A stretch of DNA of 64,000 nucleotides from CAZBMD01 sp964493325 (GCA_964493325.1 CAZBMD010000007.1:1-64000); one strand, 5' to 3'; positions 9,386-18,141 are shown, counted from the stretch's first letter. Program-made: numbers and translations. The notes: a model not told the origin generated them from the letters alone.

Positions 9386-9932
9386 CACTCTCCCCTTTCA
9401 CAACAAATTCAACCAGCGGCTGATTCTGTTGTACCAAATTGGTTTCTGAAATGAAAAGAGTTTTTATCACACCACCACGATGCGCACATATTTCGTTCTC
9501 CATTTTCATCGACTCAATAACCACTAAGCGATCGCCTTGTTTAACCGTCTGGTTGGGTGAACACAAAAGTCTTATAACGCGACCAGCAATAGGCGATGTC
9601 ACCAAATTTGCAGAAGCTCGATTGACCGTTGCTGGGCTAAAATGAAGACTAGCCGTTCCGTCAAAAACTTGGTCATTCGCAATCGATGAAACTATAAATT
9701 CTTGTCCTTTGATACTCAGGCAGTTACTTTGAACATCTTTTGAAAAAACTTCATACACAGTCCCGTCAAGATAAAATCGTAGGACTTGTTTATGCTGATC
9801 ATACAATGCCCAATCAACAGAAAAATCTTCTATTCCTTCATCTGTTTTTATTTGAACAACGAAGCCAGTTCCTGCTTTTTTAAGGTGAGCATTGAAGACC
9901 TGTTGCCCAACCATATATTTTTTTAGCGCCAT
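9342..9932 (-). CDS. Biotin carboxyl carrier (biotinyl-domain) protein
   Basis: The protein has 196 residues from ATG 9932, preceded by GGGGAG. The C-terminal 75 residues form a biotinyl/lipoyl domain with the biotinylation motif ESMKMENEI; the modified lysine is Lys143. The N-terminal part (about 110 residues) resembles the linker and beta-rich region found between the carboxylase and biotinyl domains in acyl-CoA or pyruvate carboxylase alpha chains. The start overlaps the biotin carboxylase stop by 10 bases, consistent with translational coupling. Together the two genes look like a split alpha subunit. The carboxyltransferase partner is not in this window, so the acceptor substrate is unknown. 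BirA (51708-52466) would attach the biotin. Confidence 0.88.
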   Translation of the reverse strand: MALKKYMVGQQVFNAHLKKAGTGFVVQIKTDEGIEDFSVDWALYDQHKQVLRFYLDGTVYEVFSKDVQSNCLSIKGQEFIVSSIANDQVFDGTASLHFSPATVNRASANLVTSPIAGRVIRLLCSPNQTVKQGDRLVVIESMKMENEICAHRGGVIKTLFISETNLVQQNQPLVEFVVKGESDDSAPKSIDAQTSV

Positions 9933-11446
9933 TGCTGAACTCCCCACAAATCAAGACTATCAGCACCGACACGCACCTGTTCTTTTTGAGAGCAAGAACC
10001 ACCTAGCTGCTCAAGAAGTAACGCTGCAATGAGAGCAATTTTTTGATCTTTAATATCTTGCACGGACAGCAATGCTGCTACCACAGACTTATCACTCAGC
10101 CACTGCGTATGAAAAGCCCCTTGAGCAAATGCATCTGATTTTAAGATGGTTTGAAGAAATAAAATATTCGTTTTGATACCTGCTATTTCAGTCTTTTGCA
10201 AAACAGCCAACATGTTATTTTTTGCATGATCACGATCAGCACCAAACGCTGAAATTTTTGCAATCATAGGGTCAAAAAATGGCGTAACGTCTTTGCCCTG
10301 AACCAGGTCATGATCAATTCGCATAAATGGAGCATGAGGCACAAAGAAACGATACAACGTGCCTGTAGACGGCATAAAATTATTTTCAGGATCTTCAGCA
10401 TAAATGCGACACTCAATGGCATGCCCTGTTCGAAAAATTTGTTCCTGTGCAAGAGGCAAAGCACCTTGCTGAGCAATGTATAACTGCAAAGCCACAAGAT
10501 CTATGCCTGTGGTCAACTCGGTAATTGAATGCTCAACTTGCAACCGCGTATTCATCTCAAGAAAATAAAAATGTTCATCAGGCGTAACAATAAATTCAAC
10601 GGTGCCAATACTTACAAAACACACAGCACGAGCAGCTTTGAGTGCTGCATCATACATTGAGGCAAGCGTTGCCGACGACAAAAAAGCACATGGGGTCTCT
10701 TCGATAATTTTTTGATGCCGTCGCTGAATAGAGCACTCTCGCTCATACAAATGGATACACGTTGTACCATCACCTACAACCTGAATTTCAACATGGCGAC
10801 CGCTTTGAATCAGCCGTTCAATGAGCATCTGATTTGACCCAGTCATTTTTTTTGACTCTGAGCACACCATCAGCCACGAAGATTCAAGGTCCTGAGGCGA
10901 GAGCACCTGGCGCATAGCTTTGCCTCCACCACTCATTGGATCTTTGAGAATAAGTGGATAACCAACCTGCTGAGCAACTTTTGCAACATACTCAATTGAT
11001 TGATCATATGCATGATCAACAAGCTGGCCTGGAATGATAGGAACGCCCGCTTTTTCCATAAGATCTCGAGCGTTATTTTTATCACCCATACTACGAATAC
11101 TCTCGGGCGATGGTCCGATCCAGACAAGTCCAGCATCGATAACGCGCTGAGCAAACAGCCAATTCTCTGACAAAAATCCATACCCGGGATGAATTCCATC
11201 AGCCTGGCAACGCAACGCAATACCAATTATTTCGTCTTGATTAAGATACGCAGCAGATCCTGAAAGCGAAAGACCATAAGCCTCGTGAGCGCTGCTTACA
11301 AATCTACTATCTCGATCTTCAGGTGCATAGATTGCAACCGTTGTAATGCCCGCCACATGGCAACTGTGCTGAATGCGCAGTGCAATTTCTGACCGGTTAG
11401 CAATAAGAACTTTTTTAAGTTTTTTTTTAGGCCCGCACAATTTCAC
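9923..11446 (-). CDS. accC: Biotin carboxylase subunit (AccC/PccA/PycA type)
   Basis: The 507-residue protein has the complete biotin carboxylase fold: N-terminal KKVLIANRSEIALRI, the ATP-grasp domain with the Gly-rich loop MSGGGKAMR, and the catalytic stretch EMNTRLQVEHSITE. It also has the C-terminal domain with HAIECRIYAEDPENNFMPS. It uses ATP and bicarbonate to carboxylate biotin on the carrier protein encoded directly downstream. The GTG at 11446 lies 9 bases after AAAGGG; a TTG at 11452 is also possible. The function as part of acetyl-CoA, propionyl-CoA or pyruvate carboxylase cannot be decided without the carboxyltransferase; the symbol follows the domain. Confidence 0.92.
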   Translation of the reverse strand: MKLCGPKKKLKKVLIANRSEIALRIQHSCHVAGITTVAIYAPEDRDSRFVSSAHEAYGLSLSGSAAYLNQDEIIGIALRCQADGIHPGYGFLSENWLFAQRVIDAGLVWIGPSPESIRSMGDKNNARDLMEKAGVPIIPGQLVDHAYDQSIEYVAKVAQQVGYPLILKDPMSGGGKAMRQVLSPQDLESSWLMVCSESKKMTGSNQMLIERLIQSGRHVEIQVVGDGTTCIHLYERECSIQRRHQKIIEETPCAFLSSATLASMYDAALKAARAVCFVSIGTVEFIVTPDEHFYFLEMNTRLQVEHSITELTTGIDLVALQLYIAQQGALPLAQEQIFRTGHAIECRIYAEDPENNFMPSTGTLYRFFVPHAPFMRIDHDLVQGKDVTPFFDPMIAKISAFGADRDHAKNNMLAVLQKTEIAGIKTNILFLQTILKSDAFAQGAFHTQWLSDKSVVAALLSVQDIKDQKIALIAALLLEQLGGSCSQKEQVRVGADSLDLWGVQQWR

Positions 11447-11524
11447 AGCCAAGGTCCCTTTGTAACGATGATAATATCACGTTTTGAAAATTACATTTCA
11501 GGCGACCAATGTAGCACAAATTTT

Positions 11525-12739
11525 TTAGATTTTCCTTATCTTGGCAATCTTGTATTCAATCAATGCGTGCACATCTTGTAGACAGGTTAAAAAGTGCTCA
11601 CTATCAAGCTCAAAAAATAGATCGCAAACCAGTTTATAAAGCTCTTTTTGCTTGATATGATTCCGCACATGAGGATTGGATGTAACAAGCGCTGTCTTAT
11701 TTTTGATAGGCAACGCATCCCACAACTCCTCAAACTCATTTCGAACAACCATCAAATCATTTTTTCCATGAATCATCAAAATTGGCATTTCTTGAAGTTG
11801 ATGTGCAAAATTAATAACAGAGGGTCCATCGCTCAAAGGCAGTCCCATCAAATCTTTGGCTATCTTGTACAGAAAATCTTTCACCATCGTATTACCAAGC
11901 AACCAGTGATCAGAAAAGCCCCCCGTTTGTGGCACACAAATAAGCTTTGGATCCTTTTTTATTTTTTCGACAAGCAGGGGAATAGAAACCCAACAACCAT
12001 CAAGAATGAGCTTATCAAAAAGATCTGGCCTGCACGCCTGAGCCTTTAGAAAAATAAATGCTGAATAACAAACCCCAAGGCCATAGACCTGCTCATAATT
12101 TTTTATCTTCTTGAAGCCATCAACAACCGCAAAAACATCCAGCTCTTCTATGCCGCCAAGCTTTGTTTTTTTTGTATCAATGCCAAAAAAATACTTACTT
12201 ATCGAAAGCGGCCATGTGCCTGAATCGCTTAGGGTAAATGGGCGATATCCATGCCCACGAAAATCAAACAAAACAATGTCATAATCGGGAAACATATCAA
12301 CAAACGGAGCAACTTTTTCACGCTCGTTGGTAAAGCCTTCTCCAACAATCAATAATTTATTACTGCCTCGATCAAAATACGTACAAAAAATATCGAAGCC
12401 ATCAGACGTCTGAAGCGTAACAAGTTGACCCTGATTGGCCTTGTGACGTTTTTCTTTCAATAAGAATTCTCGTACTTTTTTTGTATTGCAAAGCAGCGAT
12501 GTATCAAAAAGACGCGACAGATTAAGACTGTTATTCCACTCAAGCGCACGAGCTTCCACATCGGGAGAAAGCTGAAAGCCCCTATTTGCGCCATGAACAA
12601 CCTCAATTGGAAAGCGATACCAAAATTGAGGATGCGATTGCAGAGTTGCCACATGGTCAACTGCAGCTACCGATGAGCTCATTACAAGAAAAACACAAAA
12701 AAGCAGCTCTCGGCTTGCAAAGCTATAAAAAAAGGTCAT
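11525..12739 (-). CDS. Exported alpha/beta hydrolase-fold protein
   Basis: This 404-residue protein starts at ATG 12739, with GGAGG 4 bases upstream. The N-terminal 28 residues are a signal peptide. The hydrolase core begins near residue 105, with strand LLIVGEGF, then DIVLFDFRGHGY, a nucleophile elbow YGLGVCYSAF (Gly222-Val-Cys224-Tyr-Ser226), a late MIHGKNDLMV aspartate and a terminal histidine region near residue 355. The elbow has Cys where most family members have Ser, as in dienelactone hydrolases, or else the site is degenerate. Substrate unknown. Confidence 0.75.
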   Translation of the reverse strand: MTFFYSFASRELLFCVFLVMSSSVAAVDHVATLQSHPQFWYRFPIEVVHGANRGFQLSPDVEARALEWNNSLNLSRLFDTSLLCNTKKVREFLLKEKRHKANQGQLVTLQTSDGFDIFCTYFDRGSNKLLIVGEGFTNEREKVAPFVDMFPDYDIVLFDFRGHGYRPFTLSDSGTWPLSISKYFFGIDTKKTKLGGIEELDVFAVVDGFKKIKNYEQVYGLGVCYSAFIFLKAQACRPDLFDKLILDGCWVSIPLLVEKIKKDPKLICVPQTGGFSDHWLLGNTMVKDFLYKIAKDLMGLPLSDGPSVINFAHQLQEMPILMIHGKNDLMVVRNEFEELWDALPIKNKTALVTSNPHVRNHIKQKELYKLVCDLFFELDSEHFLTCLQDVHALIEYKIAKIRKI

Positions 12740-12969
12740 GTGCCTCCAAAAAATACTGGTATTTCAGATAGAAAAAAATAACTAAAATCAATTTAATTCT
12801 TTGAATAATTTTATCTAATTCAAATCATGGCTGTCAAACGATTAAAAACCATTACATCCAATACAAGCCACCTAAGACTGTAGGGTAAACCGGTAAATTA
12901 TGGTATAGTTATGATGATATATGGCTCGATTGCCGACAAAACAGGCCCTCAATCAGATTATTTATTCTT

Positions 12970-14196
12970 ATGGATATAAAAAAAATAAAAAACGATTTTC
13001 CTATTTTTCGCCATCACAACCAAAAGCCGCTGGTCTACCTTGATAGCGCAGCAACTGCACAAAAACCTCAGGCAGTTATTGATGCTCTCTGCCGATTTTA
13101 TCAAGAAAAAAATGCCAATATTCATCGTGGGCTGTATGCCCTGAGTGAAGACGCAACCGTTGAATTTGAGGCCGCTCGCAACAAAATTTCAACTTTCATC
13201 AATGCGTCATCCTCAACTGAAGTTGTTTTTACCAAAGGCACAACAGAAGGCATTAACTTTGTTGCTTCCGCCTACGCAGCACAGCACCTTCAGCCTGGTG
13301 ATGAAATTTTACTTACGCACGTTGAGCACCACGCCAACCTTTTGCCGTGGCAACGCGTTGCTGCCCAGACAGGTGCAATCCTTAGATTTATACCGCTCAA
13401 CCGTGAGTCTCTTTACCTTGATTTTCATGATGATCTTATAAACCAAAAAACCAAAATTGTGGCAGTCACACAAAGTTCTAACACGCTTGGCAACGTGTGG
13501 CAAGACGCACAAACGCTTTGCACGCTGATTAAAAAAGCTCATGCTGTTGGCGCAAAAGTGCTGATAGATGGAGCTCAAACAGTAATGCACGAAAAGCTTG
13601 ATGTCCAAACTCTTGGGGCAGACTTTGTTGTTTTTTCTGGCCATAAAATGCTTGGTCCTACCGGTATTGGCATTCTCTTTATTAAAAAAGATCTTCATGA
13701 TAGCGTGCAGCCCTACCAGCTTGGTGGCTCGATGGTTCATGAAGTCACATTTGAAACTGCAACCTGGGCGCGCGCACCCCATAAATTTGAAGCAGGAACC
13801 CCTCCAATAGCTTCTGCGGTTGGCCTTGGAGCAGCTGTCGATTACATCACTTCACACATTGATTATCATGCTTTGTGCGAACATTATGCCCTGCTACAAA
13901 ACCAACTTTTAAATGGCGTAGAGGACATTAAACAAGTCACCCCACTGCTCAATAGCCACCGAGCCAATCACGTGATCAGTTTTACAACACAAAATATTCA
14001 CGCACATGATCTTGCTGCAGCCCTAGCTCAAGACAATATTGCCGTACGAGCAGGACACTTGTGCGCTCAGCCACTTGTAACTATGCTCGGGCAACCTGCA
14101 CTGCTGCGCGTCAGCTTTGCTCCATACACAACGGCCGATGACATCTCTACATTCTGCGAGCACCTTGCGCGCGGAATTAACCTTTTCAGTAAATAA
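12970..14196 (+). CDS. sufS: Cysteine desulfurase SufS
   Basis: This 408-residue class V aminotransferase-fold enzyme has the SufS-type opening (YLDSAATAQKPQAV), PLP Schiff-base Lys226 in FSGHKMLGPTGIG, and the active-site cysteine in RAGHLCAQPL. It removes sulfur from cysteine as a persulfide for Fe-S cluster assembly. The scaffold gene follows after 10 bases, so the pair forms a minimal Fe-S operon; sufB, sufC and sufD are not in the window. No strong RBS is visible before ATG 12970. Confidence 0.95.
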   Translation: MDIKKIKNDFPIFRHHNQKPLVYLDSAATAQKPQAVIDALCRFYQEKNANIHRGLYALSEDATVEFEAARNKISTFINASSSTEVVFTKGTTEGINFVASAYAAQHLQPGDEILLTHVEHHANLLPWQRVAAQTGAILRFIPLNRESLYLDFHDDLINQKTKIVAVTQSSNTLGNVWQDAQTLCTLIKKAHAVGAKVLIDGAQTVMHEKLDVQTLGADFVVFSGHKMLGPTGIGILFIKKDLHDSVQPYQLGGSMVHEVTFETATWARAPHKFEAGTPPIASAVGLGAAVDYITSHIDYHALCEHYALLQNQLLNGVEDIKQVTPLLNSHRANHVISFTTQNIHAHDLAAALAQDNIAVRAGHLCAQPLVTMLGQPALLRVSFAPYTTADDISTFCEHLARGINLFSK

Positions 14197-14206
14197 ACTC
14201 ACCATT

Positions 14207-14590
14207 ATGGATGACAAAATATATCAAGACGAATTGATGGATCATTACAAAAATCCAGCAAACCGAAAAAAGTTACACGATCCTGACTTTGCAGCAGGAG
14301 ATCATAACCCTTCATGTGGCGACAAAGTTTACATGGAAGGGAAAATTAGCCAGAATGGAACCTTAGCAGATATCGGATTTAGTGGCACTGGATGCGTTAT
14401 CAGTCAAGCAACCGCATCTATGCTCACCGAAATGTGCAAAGGCACATCAACCGATTTTATTATGGCGCTAACCAAAGATGATATCATCAAACTCATAGGA
14501 CTGCAGCTTGGACCAAACCGCCTTAAATGCGCACTTCTGAGTCTGCAAGTTCTTCAGCAAGGAATTATTGATTTCTTAAACAAAAAATAA
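14207..14590 (+). CDS. sufU: SufU/IscU-like Fe-S assembly scaffold or sulfurtransferase
   Basis: The protein has 127 residues from ATG 14207, opening with IYQDELMDHYKNPANRKKL. Conserved ligands are C37-x-D39 (NPSCGDKV), C63 (GTGCVIS) and C108 (RLKCALL). SufU proteins usually carry an insertion of about 18-20 residues between the second and third cysteines, while IscU has none. Here the spacing is IscU-like, but the residue before the third cysteine is Lys rather than the IscU His, a SufU trait. Pairing with sufS favours a SufU-like role in accepting persulfide sulfur. The frame extends upstream inside sufS, but the ATG just after the sufS stop is the natural start. Confidence 0.88.
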   Translation: MDDKIYQDELMDHYKNPANRKKLHDPDFAAGDHNPSCGDKVYMEGKISQNGTLADIGFSGTGCVISQATASMLTEMCKGTSTDFIMALTKDDIIKLIGLQLGPNRLKCALLSLQVLQQGIIDFLNKK

Positions 14591-14604
14591 TTAAGGGAAA
14601 AGCT

Positions 14605-16128
14605 ATGTTGTCTATTCAAATTACCGATAAAAAATTTTGGGATAACGGCGTTGAAGGCTATATTTTCTTGATTAAAGAAAATATGGATTCGGCTTCTGAC
14701 CGTGATAGTCTTTCTTATCTTGAACAAAATCACTACCCTCACCTGCAAGACATTTTAAAAAAACATCAGTTCAATGGTAAACGAGGACAAAGCTTTGTTT
14801 TGACCGGCATGAAAGATGGTGCTCTTGCTCAATTTATTTTTGTAGGACTGGGCCAGCTCAACGGCTCATGGCACCACGAGCTTGAAAATCTTAGACGTGC
14901 GTTTGCAACAGCTACACAATTGCTCAAGAAACTTTCAATTCAATCTGCTGTTGTTGGCCTTCCTGATGCTGCACCGTTTAAAATCAGCAGCCAGGAACTG
15001 ACGAAGCAATTGGCAATTACGGCTCACATGGCGCTGTATGAATTTGCACAATTTAAAAGCGATAAAAAAGAAGTATCTTTCAAAGGAACCCTTTTTATCG
15101 ATGTTGCCACTCAAGATCTTGCAGCCTGCAACAACATGCTTGCACAAGGCAACTTAATAGGCCAAGCAATTAATCAAGCACGCGGCTGGGCTGACCTTCC
15201 AGCAAATTTGATGACCCCAACATCACTAAGCCTTGAAGCACAAAAAGTTGCTGACGAATTCAAGCTTGCTTGCACCATTTTTGGTCACGAAAAAGCACGC
15301 GAGCTGGGTATGGGTGCATTTCTTTCAGTAGATGCTGGATCCGAGCAAGATGGAAAATTTGTCATCCTTGAATATAAATGTCAGGACAAAAACGCTCCAA
15401 CAATTGCACTCTGCGGCAAAGGCGTTACCTTTGATACCGGAGGCATCAGCCTTAAACCATCAAACTCCATGTGCGGTATGAAATTTGATATGTCCGGTGC
15501 GGCAGCTGTTATCGCCACCATGAAAATTATTGCGCAACTTAAGCCTGCAATCAACGTTATTGGGCTTACCCCACTTGTTGAAAATATGCCAAGCGGCAAA
15601 GCTTCACGTCAAGACGACATTGTCGTTGCCATGAACGGTAAATCTATCGAAATCAAAAACACCGATGCCGAAGGTCGATTGATTCTTGCAGACACACTCT
15701 GCTATGCAGAAAAATTTTACAACCCTGATGTTATCATCGATATCGCAACACTCACCGGCGCCTGCCTTCATGCGCTTGGCCATTTTTACACCGGCGTTAT
15801 GACCCGTGATGAAGAACTGGGTAACGAATTACGAAGCATTGGCCAACTAACAGGCGACCGTATGTGGCCACTGCCGCTTCATGATGATTTTAAAGAAGCA
15901 AACCGCTCCGAAACAGCGGATATCAACAACTCGGGATCATCTGCTTACCTTGCCGGCACCATTATTGGCGCATGCTTCTTGGAAGCATTTGTTGATAAGG
16001 CACGCTGGGCGCATCTTGACATTGCCGGAACAGCGCACGATGTACCTGGAATTAACTACGTTGGCAAAGGCGCAACTGGAGCTGGAATTCGAGCCCTTGT
16101 TGAATTTGTTATGAGTTACAAAAGCTAA
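14605..16128 (+). CDS. pepA: Leucyl aminopeptidase (M17 family)
   Basis: The 507-residue protein has the usual M17 two-domain size. The metal-binding catalytic domain contains GKGVTFDTGGISLKPS (Lys272, Asp277), the MKFDMSGAA segment (Asp295) and the family signature NTDAEGRL at residues 352-359 (Asp354, Glu356). It is a cytosolic di-metal exopeptidase that releases N-terminal residues during peptide turnover, a useful activity for an organism importing host peptides. AAGGGA lies 7 bases before ATG 14605. It follows sufS-sufU closely and may belong to the same operon. Confidence 0.95.
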   Translation: MLSIQITDKKFWDNGVEGYIFLIKENMDSASDRDSLSYLEQNHYPHLQDILKKHQFNGKRGQSFVLTGMKDGALAQFIFVGLGQLNGSWHHELENLRRAFATATQLLKKLSIQSAVVGLPDAAPFKISSQELTKQLAITAHMALYEFAQFKSDKKEVSFKGTLFIDVATQDLAACNNMLAQGNLIGQAINQARGWADLPANLMTPTSLSLEAQKVADEFKLACTIFGHEKARELGMGAFLSVDAGSEQDGKFVILEYKCQDKNAPTIALCGKGVTFDTGGISLKPSNSMCGMKFDMSGAAAVIATMKIIAQLKPAINVIGLTPLVENMPSGKASRQDDIVVAMNGKSIEIKNTDAEGRLILADTLCYAEKFYNPDVIIDIATLTGACLHALGHFYTGVMTRDEELGNELRSIGQLTGDRMWPLPLHDDFKEANRSETADINNSGSSAYLAGTIIGACFLEAFVDKARWAHLDIAGTAHDVPGINYVGKGATGAGIRALVEFVMSYKS

Positions 16129-16185
16129 TTGATGAAGGGGGCTGCACAAGTCCCCTTACTATCTGCAGCAGACAGCAAAAAACTT

Positions 16186-16214
16186 TTGACTTCGATTATA
16201 TTTTGCATTAATAT
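16186..16214 (+). promoter_or_regulatory. Sigma-70 promoter of tRNA-Val
   Basis: TTGACT (16186-16191) and TAATAT (16209-16214), spaced by 17 bases, place the transcription start about 16 bases before the tRNA. It may also serve tRNA-Asn downstream. Confidence 0.75.
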
Positions 16215-16237
16215 GGTTCGAGTAAAGCAACTTTGAA

Positions 16238-16314
16238 GGGCGAATAGCTCAGCTGGTTAGAGCACCTGCCTTACAAGCAGGGGGTCACAGGTTCGAATCC
16301 TGTTTCGCCCACCA
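16238..16314 (+). tRNA. tRNA-Val (anticodon TAC)
   Basis: This 77-base cloverleaf has acceptor GGGCGAA/TTCGCCC, anticodon stem CCTGC/GCAGG, loop CTTACAA (anticodon TAC), T-loop GGTTCGAATCC and an encoded ACCA end. Confidence 0.96.
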
Positions 16315-16335
16315 GTCTTCGCATAAAGCTACGAC
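16315..16335 (+). repeat. Short repeat directly following tRNA-Val CCA
   Basis: GTCTTCGC, a few bases, then GCTACGAC begins at the first base after the tRNA CCA. The same arrangement follows tRNA-Asn at 16493-16513. Both lie in the 3' trailer region, so the motif may be a processing signal or a mobile palindromic fragment. Confidence 0.5.
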
Positions 16336-16414
16336 TGACAGGCCGTTCGCACAAAAGTGCAGTAACCCTTCAAATAAAGCTTGTACAGATAATCTGAAAT
16401 TTTCAAAAATTAGT

Positions 16415-16490
16415 TCCCTGATAGCTCAGTTGGTAGAGCACACGACTGTTAATCGTTAGGTCGCAGGTTCGAGTCCTGCTCAGGGAGCCA
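16415..16490 (+). tRNA. tRNA-Asn (anticodon GTT)
   Basis: This 76-base cloverleaf has acceptor TCCCTGA/TCAGGGA, anticodon stem ACGAC with loop TGTTAAT (anticodon GTT), T-loop GGTTCGAGTCC and an encoded GCCA end. It lies 100 bases after tRNA-Val. Confidence 0.95.
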
Positions 16491-16491
16491 T

Positions 16492-16590
16492 CCGTCTTCG
16501 CCAAGGCTACGACGCGATGGTATTCTAAAGGAACTTAATAATTAAAACATGTAAGAAAACAGATGCCGCGTCGTAGTAAAACGTAGACGG
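16492..16590. repeat. Inverted repeat pair downstream of tRNA-Asn
   Basis: The left arm is CCGTCT (16492-16497) plus TACGACGCG (16508-16516). The right arm is CGCGTCGTA (16567-16575) plus AGACGG (16585-16590). The two arms match as inverted copies with a variable centre of about 10 bases and are separated by about 50 bases. The left arm also resembles the repeat after tRNA-Val. It could fold into a long imperfect hairpin. Confidence 0.6.
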
Positions 16591-16659
16591 GCTCTCTGAG
16601 CAATCTCTTGATCAATCCTACCACCAGCAACTCACTTAAAATTTTCACTTAATAATACT

Positions 16660-16899
16660 ATGAAGTATGTCTACATTTTGCAGAGCATAGAATTCCCTGA
16701 ACAATTTTATGTTGGCTCGACAACCGACTTAGAAAGACGAATTTCTGAACATAATCAAGGCAAATAGATACATTCCAATAAATATGCTCCATGGAAAATC
16801 AAAACTTATCTTACATTCAATGATCATCAACAAGCGTTCGAATTTGAGCGCTACCTAAAAACATCATCCAGCAGAGCTTTTTCTAAAAAAAGGTTGTAA
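16660..16899 (+). pseudogene. GIY-YIG endonuclease-domain protein interrupted by an amber codon
   Basis: The 80-codon frame from ATG 16660 to TAA 16899 encodes a recognisable small GIY-YIG protein (UPF0213-like). It starts MKYVYILQS, followed by FYVGSTTDLERRISEHNQG, then PWKIKTY, FEFERYLKTSSSRAF and KKRL. Codon 36 (16765-16767) is TAG in an otherwise intact frame, at a point where relatives have a small residue between Gly-Lys and His. I see no frameshift and no clear ribosome site. A recent single-base nonsense mutation is the simplest reading; suppression or a sequencing error are alternatives. The AT-rich stretch from 16591 to 16659 holds no other gene. Confidence 0.7.
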
Positions 16900-16964
16900 A
16901 TTAGAACCCAGATCGAACATCTCATAATTCAACTTAAAGTTCAAAATCTTAACTAAGAGATTCA

Positions 16965-17417
16965 ATGAAAATTATGACAATCGAAGAAATCATTGAAGTT
17001 ACGCAAAAAGCTCATGCTGGCTTGGTAAAAAATACCAACTGGGGAGAACTCGGACTATTTTATAATCCCGAGGGCAAGCTAAAAAAAGGCATCTATCTCC
17101 TTACCTTCAAAGAAAAGGATGGCGAAAATGACCATTCTTCTAAGTTAAACCGGGGTGGTTTATATCGATTAAATCTAGGAATTTCTAAAGAAAGTTTTAT
17201 AAAACTATTCGGCAGAACATATAGCCGTCCAAAAGCTGGCAAAACTATTTTGAATGACTTTGACTTTTCCCAGGTTAATACTATCATGCCTCATCCAGTT
17301 TATGGGTGGATGTCATGGATTTGTGTAATTAATCCATCAAAAAAAACATTCGATCTATTGCAACCGCTCATCGCCGAAAGTTACATTCAAGCGATGAAAA
17401 AATACGAAAAAAAATAA
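16965..17417 (+). CDS. DUF6194-like protein of unknown function
   Basis: The 150-residue soluble protein has no signal peptide. It resembles the DUF6194 family: TNWGELGLFYNPEG near the N terminus, then RGGLYRLNLGIS, then the conserved PHPVYGWMSWICVINPS near residue 110-125. Function is unknown. Its relatives are small cytosolic proteins scattered in bacteria. It lies directly before a lipoprotein gene (28 bases between stop and chosen start) and may be co-transcribed with it. Confidence 0.65.
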   Translation: MKIMTIEEIIEVTQKAHAGLVKNTNWGELGLFYNPEGKLKKGIYLLTFKEKDGENDHSSKLNRGGLYRLNLGISKESFIKLFGRTYSRPKAGKTILNDFDFSQVNTIMPHPVYGWMSWICVINPSKKTFDLLQPLIAESYIQAMKKYEKK

Positions 17418-17445
17418 TTTGGTCCTTCAACCGTTGGATACTCCT

Positions 17446-18141
17446 ATGAACATAAAACTTTTTTTTCTTCCCCTACTCCTCCTTTTTGGCTCCTGCGCAA
17501 AACATGTCGCCGTTACAAGCAACGCTTTTGCAGATAACCAATTGCTTCCCTATGGATTGCCGATTGGAAGCTCTTTTTTTATTGCCAAAACAGAAGGTGA
17601 TAACTCCCTGCTTGCAAAAGAAGTCTCTTATAAAATAGGAAGAATCCTTGAAGATAAAGGATATCTTGTTACCGACAGTGCATCCGCAGATTATTACGTA
17701 CGGTTCAAAGCTTCTATGGCAAGCTCAACAGCGCTGGTAAGCGTTCCTAAATATATCCCAGGCCCAATAAAAACAACCAAAGGGATCTCTTACAAAGACG
17801 GCAAACGCACAGAGTATGAAGAAAGAACCCAATCATTCGGATCCACTGTTTACGTTCCAGAAGAACAGACTTTCTTTCACAAGACACTCACAATCTACGT
17901 TCACAATGCTCAGCATGGTAGAATTCATAGACATATAATCAATACCGGCTCATATGATAAAACACCCGTGTGGCAGTGCTCATCAAGCAGCTCAGATCGC
18001 AGCAGCGATTTAAGAGAGGCGCTTGATTACCTACTCGTAGCAGCATTTAAACATTTTGGAAAAAACACGCAAAGAGATGTGCACACAAGCGTACGCAGCG
18101 ATGATCAAGAAGTTAAAAACTTGCAAAGCGCCCTATTCTAG
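17446..18141 (+). CDS. Predicted lipoprotein of unknown function
   Basis: From ATG 17446 the product (231 residues) has a lipoprotein signal, MNIKLFFLPLLLLFGSC, with Cys17 as the lipidation site (lipobox FGSC). The upstream GTG/ATG extension to 17419 would bury the signal and is rejected. The mature part is beta-rich and contains a Pro/Gly segment (VPKYIPGPIKTTKG) and a C-terminal region beginning SYDKTPVWQC. It vaguely resembles DUF4136-type outer-membrane lipoproteins. Function unknown. Confidence 0.65.
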   Translation: MNIKLFFLPLLLLFGSCAKHVAVTSNAFADNQLLPYGLPIGSSFFIAKTEGDNSLLAKEVSYKIGRILEDKGYLVTDSASADYYVRFKASMASSTALVSVPKYIPGPIKTTKGISYKDGKRTEYEERTQSFGSTVYVPEEQTFFHKTLTIYVHNAQHGRIHRHIINTGSYDKTPVWQCSSSSSDRSSDLREALDYLLVAAFKHFGKNTQRDVHTSVRSDDQEVKNLQSALF

